The notes below the pieces were generated by a model, which did no database searches, was not told where the DNA came from, and saw nothing but the letters and a program-made list of their open reading frames with translations. A stretch of DNA of 42,439 nucleotides from an uncultured Clostridia bacterium (GTDB taxonomy: Bacteria > Bacillota > Clostridia > Christensenellales > CAG-138): NCBI GenBank assembly GCA_934633695.1, contig CAKTYT010000015.1, positions 1 to 42,439 of the forward strand. Reading direction: 5' to 3'. Within the stretch, counting starts at the first letter, position 1. Every line of letters begins with the position of its first letter. Both the position numbers and the translations under genes were made by a program. Positions 7,526 through 15,338 of this stretch are shown here, piece by piece.

Positions 7526-8875
7526 TTGAAACTCATCTACAACGTTGAAGACAAACCGGCATTCAAACAGAACCTTGTGTTTGCCTTCCAGCAGCTGCTC
7601 GCCATCATTGCGGCAACCCTGCTCGTACCAACCCTTGTAAATCTCAGAACAGGCACACAGATGCTCAGCCAGGCAGCCGCCCTCTGCGGTGCAGGCGTCG
7701 GAACCTTGGTCTACATTCTTTTCACCAAAAAGAAAAGCCCTGTCTTCCTCGGCAGCTCATTTGCATTTATCAGTCCGCTCATCGGTGCATGTGCATTCGG
7801 ATTTTTCGGAATTATCATCGGTGCCGTGATTGCAGGTCTTGTCTATGTTGCAATTGCAATCGTGATCCACTTTGTCGGAACCAACTGGGTTGACAAGCTC
7901 CTTCCCCCGGTCGTCATCGGTCCTACCGTCGCCCTCATCGGTTTGAGCCTTTGCGTTTCCGCAATCGAAAACGTAAACAACACTGCGGTCGGCGACTATA
8001 ACCTTGTTTCGATTCTCTGCGGTCTTGTGACTTTTGCAGTAACGGTTTACGCTTCTGCAAAGGGTACGAGAACAATGAAGCTCATACCGTTCATTCTCGG
8101 CATTGTCGCAGGTTACCTCGTTGCTTCAATCTTTACGATTATTGGTGCTGCTGCAAACGTTGACTACCTCAAAATAGTTGATTACAGCAGTCTCACTGCC
8201 AATTTTGCTCCGTTCACCTTCGAGAGCATCATCTCCGTTCCCGAATTCACAATCGTTTCTGCGATTAAAGAAGGATTCTCACCCCTTAAGGGTATAACGG
8301 GTTTTGTTTCCCTGCTTGCTTTGTTTGCTCCGGTTGCATTCGTTGTTTTTGCCGAGCATATTGCAGACCACGAAAACCTCAGTTCGATCATTGAGAGAAA
8401 CCTTATCAAGGAGCCCGGTCTTAAGCGTACCCTCCTCGGTGATGGCATAGGCTCAATTGCAGGTGCAATCGTCGGAGGATGTCCCAACACCACTTACGGT
8501 GAAAGCGTTGGCTGTGTTGCCATTACCGGCAATGCTTCCGTTTCGACCCTCGCTATTACTGCAATAATGGCAATTATTCTGTCATTCTTCTCTCCGTTCG
8601 TGGCATTTGTAAATACCATTCCCGTGTGCGTTGTCGGTGGTATCTGCATTGCTCTTTACGGCTTCATTGCAGTCAGCGGTCTTAAGATGCTCCAGAATGT
8701 CGACCTCGGTGAAAGTGAAAACCTCTTTGTCGTCAGTGCGATTCTCGTAACGGGCATCGGCGGTTTGACTCTCCAGTTCGGCAAGGTCACTATCTCTCCC
8801 GTTGCGACTGCACTCATCGTCGGCATTCTCACAAAGCTCATTGTGTCAAAGCGTGGGGCAAAGAAGGCTGAATAA
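7526..8875 (+). CDS. uraA: Uracil/xanthine permease (NCS2 family)
   Basis: A 449-residue, very hydrophobic protein with about 14 membrane segments, typical of NCS2 nucleobase:proton symporters. Family landmarks are the LPPVVIGPTVALIGL segment, an EHIADHENL motif in the substrate-binding helix region, and the block GGCPNTTYGESVG. These resemble UraA-type uracil carriers, but xanthine or another nucleobase cannot be excluded. The start is taken as TTG 7526 because GGAGGA (7514-7519) lies 6 nt before it and the homologous N-terminus (KLIYNVEDKP) begins there; upstream ATG codons have no ribosome binding site. Single-gene transcript with its own promoter and terminator. Confidence 0.9.
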   Translation: MKLIYNVEDKPAFKQNLVFAFQQLLAIIAATLLVPTLVNLRTGTQMLSQAAALCGAGVGTLVYILFTKKKSPVFLGSSFAFISPLIGACAFGFFGIIIGAVIAGLVYVAIAIVIHFVGTNWVDKLLPPVVIGPTVALIGLSLCVSAIENVNNTAVGDYNLVSILCGLVTFAVTVYASAKGTRTMKLIPFILGIVAGYLVASIFTIIGAAANVDYLKIVDYSSLTANFAPFTFESIISVPEFTIVSAIKEGFSPLKGITGFVSLLALFAPVAFVVFAEHIADHENLSSIIERNLIKEPGLKRTLLGDGIGSIAGAIVGGCPNTTYGESVGCVAITGNASVSTLAITAIMAIILSFFSPFVAFVNTIPVCVVGGICIALYGFIAVSGLKMLQNVDLGESENLFVVSAILVTGIGGLTLQFGKVTISPVATALIVGILTKLIVSKRGAKKAE

Positions 8876-8907
8876 CTGAAATATAAATAAAAATTTAACT
8901 GATACCG

Positions 8908-8945
8908 ACGGTCATCGCAGATTGTGCTGCGATGACCGTTTCGTT
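8908..8945 (+). terminator. Terminator after the permease gene
   Basis: A perfect 13-bp stem (ACGGTCATCGCAG 8908-8920, CTGCGATGACCGT 8927-8939) is followed by TTCGTTT. Confidence 0.88.
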
Positions 8946-9019
8946 TGTGGGCTGAAATCAAAAAAGGACCAAATTCAAGGTAACTTGATAAATTTAAAAT
9001 ACTGCAAATTTATTAACGA

Positions 9020-9055
9020 CAAAAGCCGTGGTCATTTCAACGCCTGAGGCTTTTG
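9020..9055. other. Hairpin between permease and yitT-like gene
   Basis: CAAAAGCC (9020-9027) pairs with GGCTTTTG (9048-9055) over a 20-nt loop. It lies upstream of the next promoter and may be a backup terminator. The rest of 8946-9091 is A/T-rich without a recognisable gene. Confidence 0.35.
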
Positions 9056-9091
9056 CTTAAGTCCTAATACGGTGCAGTGTGTGCAGGGGTG

Positions 9092-9120
9092 TTGACTAAA
9101 AAAATTCCATCGGGTACAAT
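9092..9120 (+). promoter_or_regulatory. Promoter of the yitT-like/ung operon
   Basis: TTGACT (9092-9097), 17-nt spacer, TACAAT (9115-9120), 29 nt before the GTG start. Confidence 0.82.
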
Positions 9121-9149
9121 TAACGGATAAACTTAAAGGAGAAGTATCG

Positions 9150-9845
9150 GTGGATAAGAAAATAGAAATAAAAGCAAAGACAAAGCAGATTTTTAAGAGC
9201 CTTTTCGGAAGCCTTGAGCCGGGCAAATGCATACTTGCTCTTGCAGGGAGCGTTATCGCTGCATTTGGGTTATTCAACATACATGCCCAATCCGGAGTGA
9301 CGGAAGGCGGAGTGCTCGGATTTGTGCTGCTGCTCGAGCATTGGACGGGAATTTCCCCATCGGTGTCGAGTCTCGTGCTTAATTTGCTCTGCTATGCATG
9401 GGGCTGGAAACTGCTTGGAGGCGAGTTTATGGGCTATTCCCTGATCGCAAGCGGCGGATTTACTCTCTTTTATGCTATATTCGAAAAAATCGGTCCGCTT
9501 TTTCCGCAAATCGGTGAACTCCCCCTCCTTGCTGCCCTGCTAGGGGCTTTGAGCATAGGTATCGGAGTCGGGTTGAGTGTGCGTTCAGGCGGTGCCCAGG
9601 GCGGAGATGATGCTCTCGCAATGAGTCTCGCCCATCTCACGAAAATGAACATCAAGTGGATGTACCTTGTAACGGATTTGATAGTCCTTCTGTTGTCGCT
9701 GACATACATTCCCCTGAAGAGAATAATCTATTCACTTCTGACAGTGACACTTTCGGGGCAGCTTATTGGCGTTGTACAAAACCTCAATTTTGGGGAAAAG
9801 CATGAAGATAGAGAAAACCGGTATAAAACCGCTGAAAAGGAGTAA
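9150..9845 (+). CDS. YitT-family membrane protein
   Basis: A 231-residue protein with five or six membrane helices and charged cytoplasmic ends. The YitT-family landmarks are seen: SGVTEGGVLGF after helix 1, and SGGAQGGDDALAM followed by a helix pair. Here the C-terminal DUF2179 domain found in many YitT proteins is missing; the protein stops about 20 residues after the last helix. GTG 9150 is supported by AAAGGAG (9135-9141). The family is widespread in Bacillota, and its biochemical role is not established to my knowledge. Co-transcribed with ung, 3 nt downstream. Confidence 0.82.
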   Translation: MDKKIEIKAKTKQIFKSLFGSLEPGKCILALAGSVIAAFGLFNIHAQSGVTEGGVLGFVLLLEHWTGISPSVSSLVLNLLCYAWGWKLLGGEFMGYSLIASGGFTLFYAIFEKIGPLFPQIGELPLLAALLGALSIGIGVGLSVRSGGAQGGDDALAMSLAHLTKMNIKWMYLVTDLIVLLLSLTYIPLKRIIYSLLTVTLSGQLIGVVQNLNFGEKHEDRENRYKTAEKE

Positions 9846-9848
9846 AAT

Positions 9849-10520
9849 ATGGTCAACATAGGCAATGACTGGGATGAAATACTCAAAGATGAATTTCAGA
9901 AAGAATATTACCTGAACTTGAGACGCTTTCTTGCCGAAGAGTATCGTACAAGAGTGATTTATCCAAATATGTATGACATATTTAATGCACTCAAGTACAC
10001 CTCTTTTGCAGACACAAAGGCAGTCATTATCGGACAGGACCCGTATCACGGACCGAATCAGGCACATGGGCTGTGCTTTTCGGTGAAAAGAGGAGTAACT
10101 CCGCCGCCGTCTCTCAAGAATATTTACACTGAACTGTCAAACGACGTAGGGTTTGTTCCGCCTTCACACGGTGAGCTTACGGAGTGGGCGAAACGCGGTG
10201 TACTTATGCTCAACTCAGTTCTAACGGTGAGGGAGCACCAGCCAAACAGTCATAAAGGTATGGGCTGGGAGAAATTTACCGACAGAGTTATCAGCGAACT
10301 CAATAAAAAGGAGACGCCGGTCGTCTTCCTGCTCTGGGGTGCAAATGCGAGAAGGAAGGCAGGCGTTATCACAAATCCGCTCCATGCAAAGCTGGAATGC
10401 GTCCATCCAAGCCCGCTTTCGGCATATAATGGGTTTTTCGGATGCCGGCATTTCTCGAAAACAAATGAGATATTGATGAGAGCGGGCATCGAACCAATTA
10501 ATTGGCAATTGAGTAATTGA
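9849..10520 (+). CDS. ung: Uracil-DNA glycosylase, family 1
   Basis: Removes uracil from DNA as the first step of base-excision repair. The 223-residue length is standard. The water-activating loop GQDPYHG carries catalytic Asp64, and the DNA-intercalation/catalytic loop HPSPLSA starts at His186. The ribosome binding site AAGGAG overlaps the last codons of the upstream gene, so the two are translationally linked. Its pairing with a YitT protein has no obvious functional meaning. Confidence 0.97.
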   Translation: MVNIGNDWDEILKDEFQKEYYLNLRRFLAEEYRTRVIYPNMYDIFNALKYTSFADTKAVIIGQDPYHGPNQAHGLCFSVKRGVTPPPSLKNIYTELSNDVGFVPPSHGELTEWAKRGVLMLNSVLTVREHQPNSHKGMGWEKFTDRVISELNKKETPVVFLLWGANARRKAGVITNPLHAKLECVHPSPLSAYNGFFGCRHFSKTNEILMRAGIEPINWQLSN

Positions 10521-10593
10521 AGGGATATTTATTGAAAAAACGGATAGAACTCGATTTTTGAAAGAAAAATCCTCAAATATATCGCAGCCTGTC

Positions 10594-10623
10594 TTTACTT
10601 TTAGGTTGATGGAGCTATATAAT
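10594..10623 (+). promoter_or_regulatory. Probable promoter of the glycine cleavage operon
   Basis: TTTACT (10594-10599), 18-nt spacer, TATAAT (10618-10623). The leader of about 95 nt contains a 6-bp hairpin (10655-10673, GCTCTC/GAGAGC). I could not recognise a glycine riboswitch, which often precedes gcvT. Confidence 0.6.
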
Positions 10624-10727
10624 AGCAATGTGTGCCTCAATGCTTGTTTGGGAGGCTCTCTTTCGGTGAGAGCGGCAAATGAACGAAGCACTTATAACAA
10701 TTGTTGTAATTTCCCAGGAGGATGACC

Positions 10728-11816
10728 ATGGAGAATTTTGAAAATTTGAAAAAAACTCCCCTTTACGGGAGACATGTTGAGTTGAACGGCAAAATCGTCG
10801 ATTTTGGCGGTTGGGCATTGCCCGTGCAGTATTCGTCCATTCTCGATGAATGCAAGGCTGTACGCGAACGCTGCGGTCTGTTCGATGTCTCTCACATGGG
10901 CGAAGTTGATATCTATGGCAAAGATGCTTATGCTTACGTTCAGAAAATGGTTACAAACGATGTTACCAGCATGACTCCCGGCAGGTGCCGGTACGCAGTT
11001 CTCTGCTATGATAACGGCGGTGCAGTTGATGACGTTCTTATTTACAAGTTTGCAGAAGATCACTATATGTTCATCGTAAATGCCGGCAATACTGATAAGG
11101 ATTTTGCATGGATGTGCGAGCATACCTTCGGCGATGTAAAGGTTGTCAACAACAGTGCAAAGTGGGGTCAGCTCGCACTTCAGGGACCGATGCACCAGAA
11201 GGTTCTTGATGCAGCAGGCTATAAAGGCGAAATCCCCCAAAAATACTATACTTTTAACGACAAAATGACCGTTGCCGGCATCCCCTGTCTCGTTTCAAGG
11301 ACGGGCTACACCGGTGAGGACGGTGTTGAGCTCTACTGTGCGGCAGAAGATACCGTAAAGCTCCATACTGCACTTATGGAAGCAGGCAAGTGCGTGGATA
11401 TGCTCCCCTGCGGCCTCGGTGCAAGGGATACACTTAGGTTTGAAGCTTCCATGCCCCTCTACGGTCATGAAATGAGCGAAAACATCACTCCGGTAGAGTG
11501 CGGCCTCGGTTTTGCAATCAAGCTCAACAAGGATGACTTTATCGGCAAAGAAGCTCTTCTCAAACCCCAGACCCGCAAGCGTATCGGACTCAAGCTCGTC
11601 GGCAAGGGTATTGCCCGTCCCGAGGCTGAGGTGCTCTGCAACGGCGAAAAAGTAGGCGTTGTAACTTCCGGTGGTCCCGCCCCCGCAGTCGGCGGAAATT
11701 ACTGCATGGCTCTTGTAAATGCCGATGCCGATGAAAACGGTAAATGGGCTGTTTCGGTAAGGGGCAGAGTTATTGAATGCGAATTTGCTCCCATGCCATT
11801 CTATAAAAGAGCATAG
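10728..11816 (+). CDS. gcvT: Glycine cleavage system T protein (aminomethyltransferase)
   Basis: Transfers the methylene group from the lipoyl-bound aminomethyl intermediate on H protein to tetrahydrofolate, releasing ammonia. The 362 residues match the family. Typical segments are FGGWALPVQY near the N-terminus, CGLFDVSHMGE, the folate-site region with TNDV and VDDVL, RTGYTGEDG, and the C-terminal GVVTSGGPAP. ATG 10728 is chosen over ATG 10722 because AGGAGG ends at 10721, which leaves 6 nt only for the later codon. First gene of gcvT-gcvH-gcvPA-gcvPB. Confidence 0.96.
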   Translation: MENFENLKKTPLYGRHVELNGKIVDFGGWALPVQYSSILDECKAVRERCGLFDVSHMGEVDIYGKDAYAYVQKMVTNDVTSMTPGRCRYAVLCYDNGGAVDDVLIYKFAEDHYMFIVNAGNTDKDFAWMCEHTFGDVKVVNNSAKWGQLALQGPMHQKVLDAAGYKGEIPQKYYTFNDKMTVAGIPCLVSRTGYTGEDGVELYCAAEDTVKLHTALMEAGKCVDMLPCGLGARDTLRFEASMPLYGHEMSENITPVECGLGFAIKLNKDDFIGKEALLKPQTRKRIGLKLVGKGIARPEAEVLCNGEKVGVVTSGGPAPAVGGNYCMALVNADADENGKWAVSVRGRVIECEFAPMPFYKRA

Positions 11817-11825
11817 CGTAATCCC

Positions 11826-11848
11826 CTGCGATTCTTTTTGGATCGCAG
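11826..11848. other. Intercistronic hairpin gcvT-gcvH
   Basis: CTGCGAT (11826-11832) pairs with ATCGCAG (11842-11848). No U tract follows. It may mark an RNA processing or stability element. Confidence 0.4.
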
Positions 11849-11891
11849 AATAAATATTAAGATTAATCAGAACAATACGGAGGATATTATT

Positions 11892-12269
11892 ATGATTCCC
11901 AACGACCGCAAATACACCCGTGACCATGAATGGGTAATGATTGAAGATGGCATTGCAAAGCTCGGTATCACCGACCACGCACAGGAAGCCCTCGGTGATA
12001 TCGTTTATGTCGAACTTCCCGCTGTTGACGATGAACTTACCTGCGGCGATTCCTATGCAGTTGTAGAGTCCGTAAAAGCAGTTTCCCAGGTTTACACACA
12101 GGTTTCCGGCAAGGTTGTCGAAGTCAATGAAGAGCTCGATGAAAAACCCGAACTGCTCAACGAAGATGCATACGGACAGTTTATTGCTGCCATCGAAATT
12201 ACCGAAGTTGACGAAGGTGAACTGCTCACTGCTGAGGAGTACGAAGCTTTCCTTGCATCCGAGGAGTAA
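11892..12269 (+). CDS. gcvH: Glycine cleavage system H protein
   Basis: Lipoyl carrier that shuttles the aminomethyl group between the P, T and L proteins. The protein has 125 residues, with the lipoylation lysine Lys62 in VVESVKAVS and the usual DHEWV N-terminal motif. ATG 11892 has GGAGG at 11879-11883; upstream in-frame starts lie in the intergenic hairpin region. No lipoate ligase or dihydrolipoamide dehydrogenase gene is present in the window, so the L protein must be encoded elsewhere. Confidence 0.97.
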   Translation: MIPNDRKYTRDHEWVMIEDGIAKLGITDHAQEALGDIVYVELPAVDDELTCGDSYAVVESVKAVSQVYTQVSGKVVEVNEELDEKPELLNEDAYGQFIAAIEITEVDEGELLTAEEYEAFLASEE

Positions 12270-12288
12270 TCTAAGTTAAAACCTTACT

Positions 12289-12321
12289 AAGGTCGGGCGA
12301 ATTTACTACTCCCCCGACCTT
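12289..12321. other. Intercistronic hairpin gcvH-gcvPA
   Basis: AAGGTCGGG (12289-12297) pairs with CCCGACCTT (12313-12321), a perfect 9-bp stem with only a weak T-rich tail. It may be a partial terminator or an mRNA-stabilising hairpin tuning H versus P expression. Confidence 0.45.
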
Positions 12322-12347
12322 GTATTCTTTGAGAAGGAAGAAATTGA

Positions 12348-13688
12348 ATGAAAAGTTATGTTCCAAATACCGTAAAAGAGCGTGAGGAAATGCTCAAGAC
12401 AATCGGCCTTGAAAGCATGGACCAGCTCTTTGGCGATATTCCGGAGGGTCTTAAGCTTGACCGTCCGCTCGACCTCCCCGCTCCCATGAGCGAAATGGAG
12501 ATTCGTCAGATGATGATGGGTTACGTTCTCCAGAACGACGAGGGCAGCCTGATTTTCAGAGGTGCAGGTGCTTATAATCACTATATACCGGCCCTCATTC
12601 CCCAGCTCGTTTCAAGGAGCGAGTTTTACACAGCATACACTCCCTATCAGGCGGAAATGAGTCAGGGTATGCTCCAAAGCATATTTGAGTATCAGACTGT
12701 TATCTGCAACCTTATGGGAATGGAAGCTGCAAATGCTTCTGTTTACGATGGTGCAACGGCCGCAGCAGAATCACTCCTAATGCTCCGCGACAGCAAACGC
12801 AAGAAGAAAGTCCTTTACAGTGCCGCACTCAATCCCGGTGTTGTCAGCACGATAAAGACCTATGCTCACTGCTCGGGTATTGAGCTTGTCGAAGTTGCAG
12901 TCGGCAATGATGGCAGGACCGATATGAAGAGTCTTGAAGAGAACCTTGCGGACAGTGCAGGCTTCATAGCAGCACAACCGAATTACTACGGTATAATTGA
13001 AAACATGGACGAAATTGCCGACATGGTTCACAATGCAAAAGCACTCCTTGTCAGCTATGTCAACCCCATCTCCCTCGGTGCAGTAAAACGCCCCGGTGAT
13101 TACGGTGCAGATATTGCAATCGGCGATGCACAGCCCTTGGGTATGCCCATGAACTTCGGCGGTCCGTATGTCGGCTTCATGGCGACAAGCGGCAAGCTTA
13201 TCAGAAACCTCCCCGGACGCATTGCAGGTGAGACTCGCGATGCAGAGGGAAACAGGGTCTATGTCCTCACTCTTCAGGCGAGGGAGCAGCATATTCGTCG
13301 TGAAAAGGCTTCGAGCAACATCTGCTCAAACCAAATGCTCTGTGCTATAATGGCATCGATGTATGCCTGCACAATGGGACCTGAAGGCATGAAAGAAGTT
13401 GCAAATCAGAATATTGCAAAATCACATTACCTTGCCGGAGAGATGGCAAAGATCGACGGGATTCGCCTTAGATATGACACGCCCTTCTTCAATGAATTTG
13501 TTACCGATTCCGACGTCCCGGCAGAGCAGGTCAACGAAGCTCTCAAGGATTTTGGCATTGTGGGCGGTCTCGTGCTTCCCGATGGCGGTATGCTGTGGTG
13601 TGCAACGGAAATGAGTTCCAAAGAGGATATGGATTTCCTCGTCGATATGCTCAAAAACATCCTTGGTGAAGGAGGTCATGAAGAATGA
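12348..13688 (+). CDS. gcvPA: Glycine dehydrogenase (decarboxylating) subunit 1
   Basis: One half of the two-subunit P protein, which decarboxylates glycine with PLP. The 446 residues match the alpha subunit (the N-terminal half of the single-chain enzyme): YVPNT start, FRGAGAYNHYIPA, YTPYQAEMSQG, YDGATAAAE and RREKASSNICSNQ. The PLP lysine is not in this subunit. GAAGGAAG precedes ATG 12348. It overlaps gcvPB by 4 nt (ATGA), which suggests coupled, equimolar synthesis. Confidence 0.97.
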   Translation: MKSYVPNTVKEREEMLKTIGLESMDQLFGDIPEGLKLDRPLDLPAPMSEMEIRQMMMGYVLQNDEGSLIFRGAGAYNHYIPALIPQLVSRSEFYTAYTPYQAEMSQGMLQSIFEYQTVICNLMGMEAANASVYDGATAAAESLLMLRDSKRKKKVLYSAALNPGVVSTIKTYAHCSGIELVEVAVGNDGRTDMKSLEENLADSAGFIAAQPNYYGIIENMDEIADMVHNAKALLVSYVNPISLGAVKRPGDYGADIAIGDAQPLGMPMNFGGPYVGFMATSGKLIRNLPGRIAGETRDAEGNRVYVLTLQAREQHIRREKASSNICSNQMLCAIMASMYACTMGPEGMKEVANQNIAKSHYLAGEMAKIDGIRLRYDTPFFNEFVTDSDVPAEQVNEALKDFGIVGGLVLPDGGMLWCATEMSSKEDMDFLVDMLKNILGEGGHEE

Positions 13689-15124
13689 GACAGGCATATA
13701 AGCTGATTTTTGAACGCTCCCATGAGGGCAGGCGTGCATACGACCTTCCGGAGCTTGATGTTCCCGTGTGTGAAGCTATTCCCGAAAATATGAGGAACGA
13801 ACAGAAACTTGATCTCCCCGAACTTGGAGAAATCGACCTTGTTCGTCACTATACAAACCTTTCCCGCCGCAATTTCGGCGTTGACAACGGGTTCTATCCC
13901 CTTGGCTCTTGTACAATGAAGTACAATCCTAAAATCAACGAAGAGGTTGCATGCATGTTCGAGCAGATGCACCCTCTTCTTGACACCGATATGTGCCAGG
14001 GTTCGCTCAGACTTATGTACGACATGGAAAAATGCCTGTGCGAGATCTGCGGTATGGATGCATTCACTCTCCAGCCGGCAGCAGGTGCACACGGAGAACT
14101 CACCGGTCTTATGCACATCAGGGCATACCATGAGAGCAGAGGCGATTTTGCCCGCACAACGATCATTGTTCCCGATGCTGCACACGGCACGAACCCCGCA
14201 AGTGCAGTTATGGCGGGCTTTAGGGTTAAGGAAATCAAGTCTGCTCCTGATGGCGGAGTTGATATTGAGGCACTTAAGGCAGCAGTCGGTCCCGATACGG
14301 CAGGACTGATGCTCACCAACCCTTCAACACTGGGTCTGTTTGAACGCAATATTGAGCAGATTGCTCAAATAGTTCACGAGGCCGGCGGTTTGCTTTATTA
14401 TGACGGAGCAAACCTCAATGCAATTATGGGCATTGTTCGTCCCGGCGACATGGGCTTTGATGTTATGCACATCAATCTTCACAAGACGTTTTCGACCCCT
14501 CATGGCGGCGGCGGTCCCGGAAGCGGCCCCGTCGGCGTAAAAAAACACCTTATTCCCTTTATGCCTGTTCCCGTGCTTGTTGAACGCGACGGCATGATTG
14601 AGCTTGATTACGACCGCCCCGAATCCTTCGGCAGGGTAAAGAATTTCTATGGAAACTTCAATGTTATCGTAAAAGCATACGCCTACATTCGTTCTTTGGG
14701 CGGTGAAGGGCTTAAGGAAGCAAGTGAGAATGCGGTCTTAAATGCAAACTATATTATGAATGCTCTTCGCGGCACATACGAAATTCCGCATGACCGCATT
14801 TGTATGCATGAATGTGTCATTACTCCCGGCGAGCTGATGAATTACGGTGTGCATACTACGGATGTTGCAAAGGCACTGATCGACCGCGGCTACCATCCTC
14901 CGACTATCTACTTCCCACTCATTGTTCACGAAGCAATGATGATCGAACCAACCGAGAGTGAGAGTCGTGAGACACTGGATGAGTTCATCGAGGCAATGAA
15001 GGATATTGCAAGAGAAGCAAAGGAAAACCCCGAAGCAATCCATGCCTGCCCCGTAACCACGCCCGTAGGAAGACCGGATGAGACGACTGCTGCAAGAAAG
15101 CCAATCGTTCGATATGTAAAGTAA
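13685..15124 (+). CDS. gcvPB: Glycine dehydrogenase (decarboxylating) subunit 2
   Basis: Catalytic PLP-containing half of the P protein, 479 residues. The Schiff-base lysine is Lys267 in NLHKTFSTPHGGGGPG. Upstream are LGSCTMKYNP and the glycine-binding QPAAGAHGELTG. Translation is coupled to gcvPA by the ATGA overlap, with a GGAGG just before the start. Last gene of the operon, closed by the bidirectional terminator shared with addB on the other strand. Confidence 0.97.
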   Translation: MRQAYKLIFERSHEGRRAYDLPELDVPVCEAIPENMRNEQKLDLPELGEIDLVRHYTNLSRRNFGVDNGFYPLGSCTMKYNPKINEEVACMFEQMHPLLDTDMCQGSLRLMYDMEKCLCEICGMDAFTLQPAAGAHGELTGLMHIRAYHESRGDFARTTIIVPDAAHGTNPASAVMAGFRVKEIKSAPDGGVDIEALKAAVGPDTAGLMLTNPSTLGLFERNIEQIAQIVHEAGGLLYYDGANLNAIMGIVRPGDMGFDVMHINLHKTFSTPHGGGGPGSGPVGVKKHLIPFMPVPVLVERDGMIELDYDRPESFGRVKNFYGNFNVIVKAYAYIRSLGGEGLKEASENAVLNANYIMNALRGTYEIPHDRICMHECVITPGELMNYGVHTTDVAKALIDRGYHPPTIYFPLIVHEAMMIEPTESESRETLDEFIEAMKDIAREAKENPEAIHACPVTTPVGRPDETTAARKPIVRYVK

Positions 15125-15137
15125 ACGCTAATAATAA

Positions 15138-15170
15138 AAAAGGATGCTCACGGAAACGGGGCATCCTTTT
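15138..15170. terminator. Bidirectional terminator between gcvPB and addB
   Basis: AAAAGGATGC (15138-15147) pairs with GCATCCTTTT (15161-15170). The T run is longer on the minus strand (TTTTTTATTATT), so it also terminates addB. A second imperfect hairpin at 15176-15212 (GAAAG..CTTTC outer arms, ACGGA/TCCGT inside) precedes a T-rich run on the plus strand. Confidence 0.85.
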
Positions 15171-15338
15171 AATATGAAAGCAAACGGAACAGCCCTGCTG
15201 CTCCGTTCTTTCAAAGGGTAACAATTTTTTTATTTAATTGACATCCTCAAAACACCTACCTATAAATTGTACAGCGTCCAAAACGCCGTGTCAATGGCAA
15301 ATGATGGACATTGTGTTAACAAATTATGGATTTTTTGG

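Noticed and set aside
7276..7548. 90-codon frame upstream of the permease
   Set aside because: It spans the permease promoter and overlaps its start codon in another frame; no ribosome binding site.
10624..10727. Glycine riboswitch before gcvT
   Set aside because: Looked for because it is common there. Only a simple 6-bp hairpin is present; the conserved aptamer core segments were not found.
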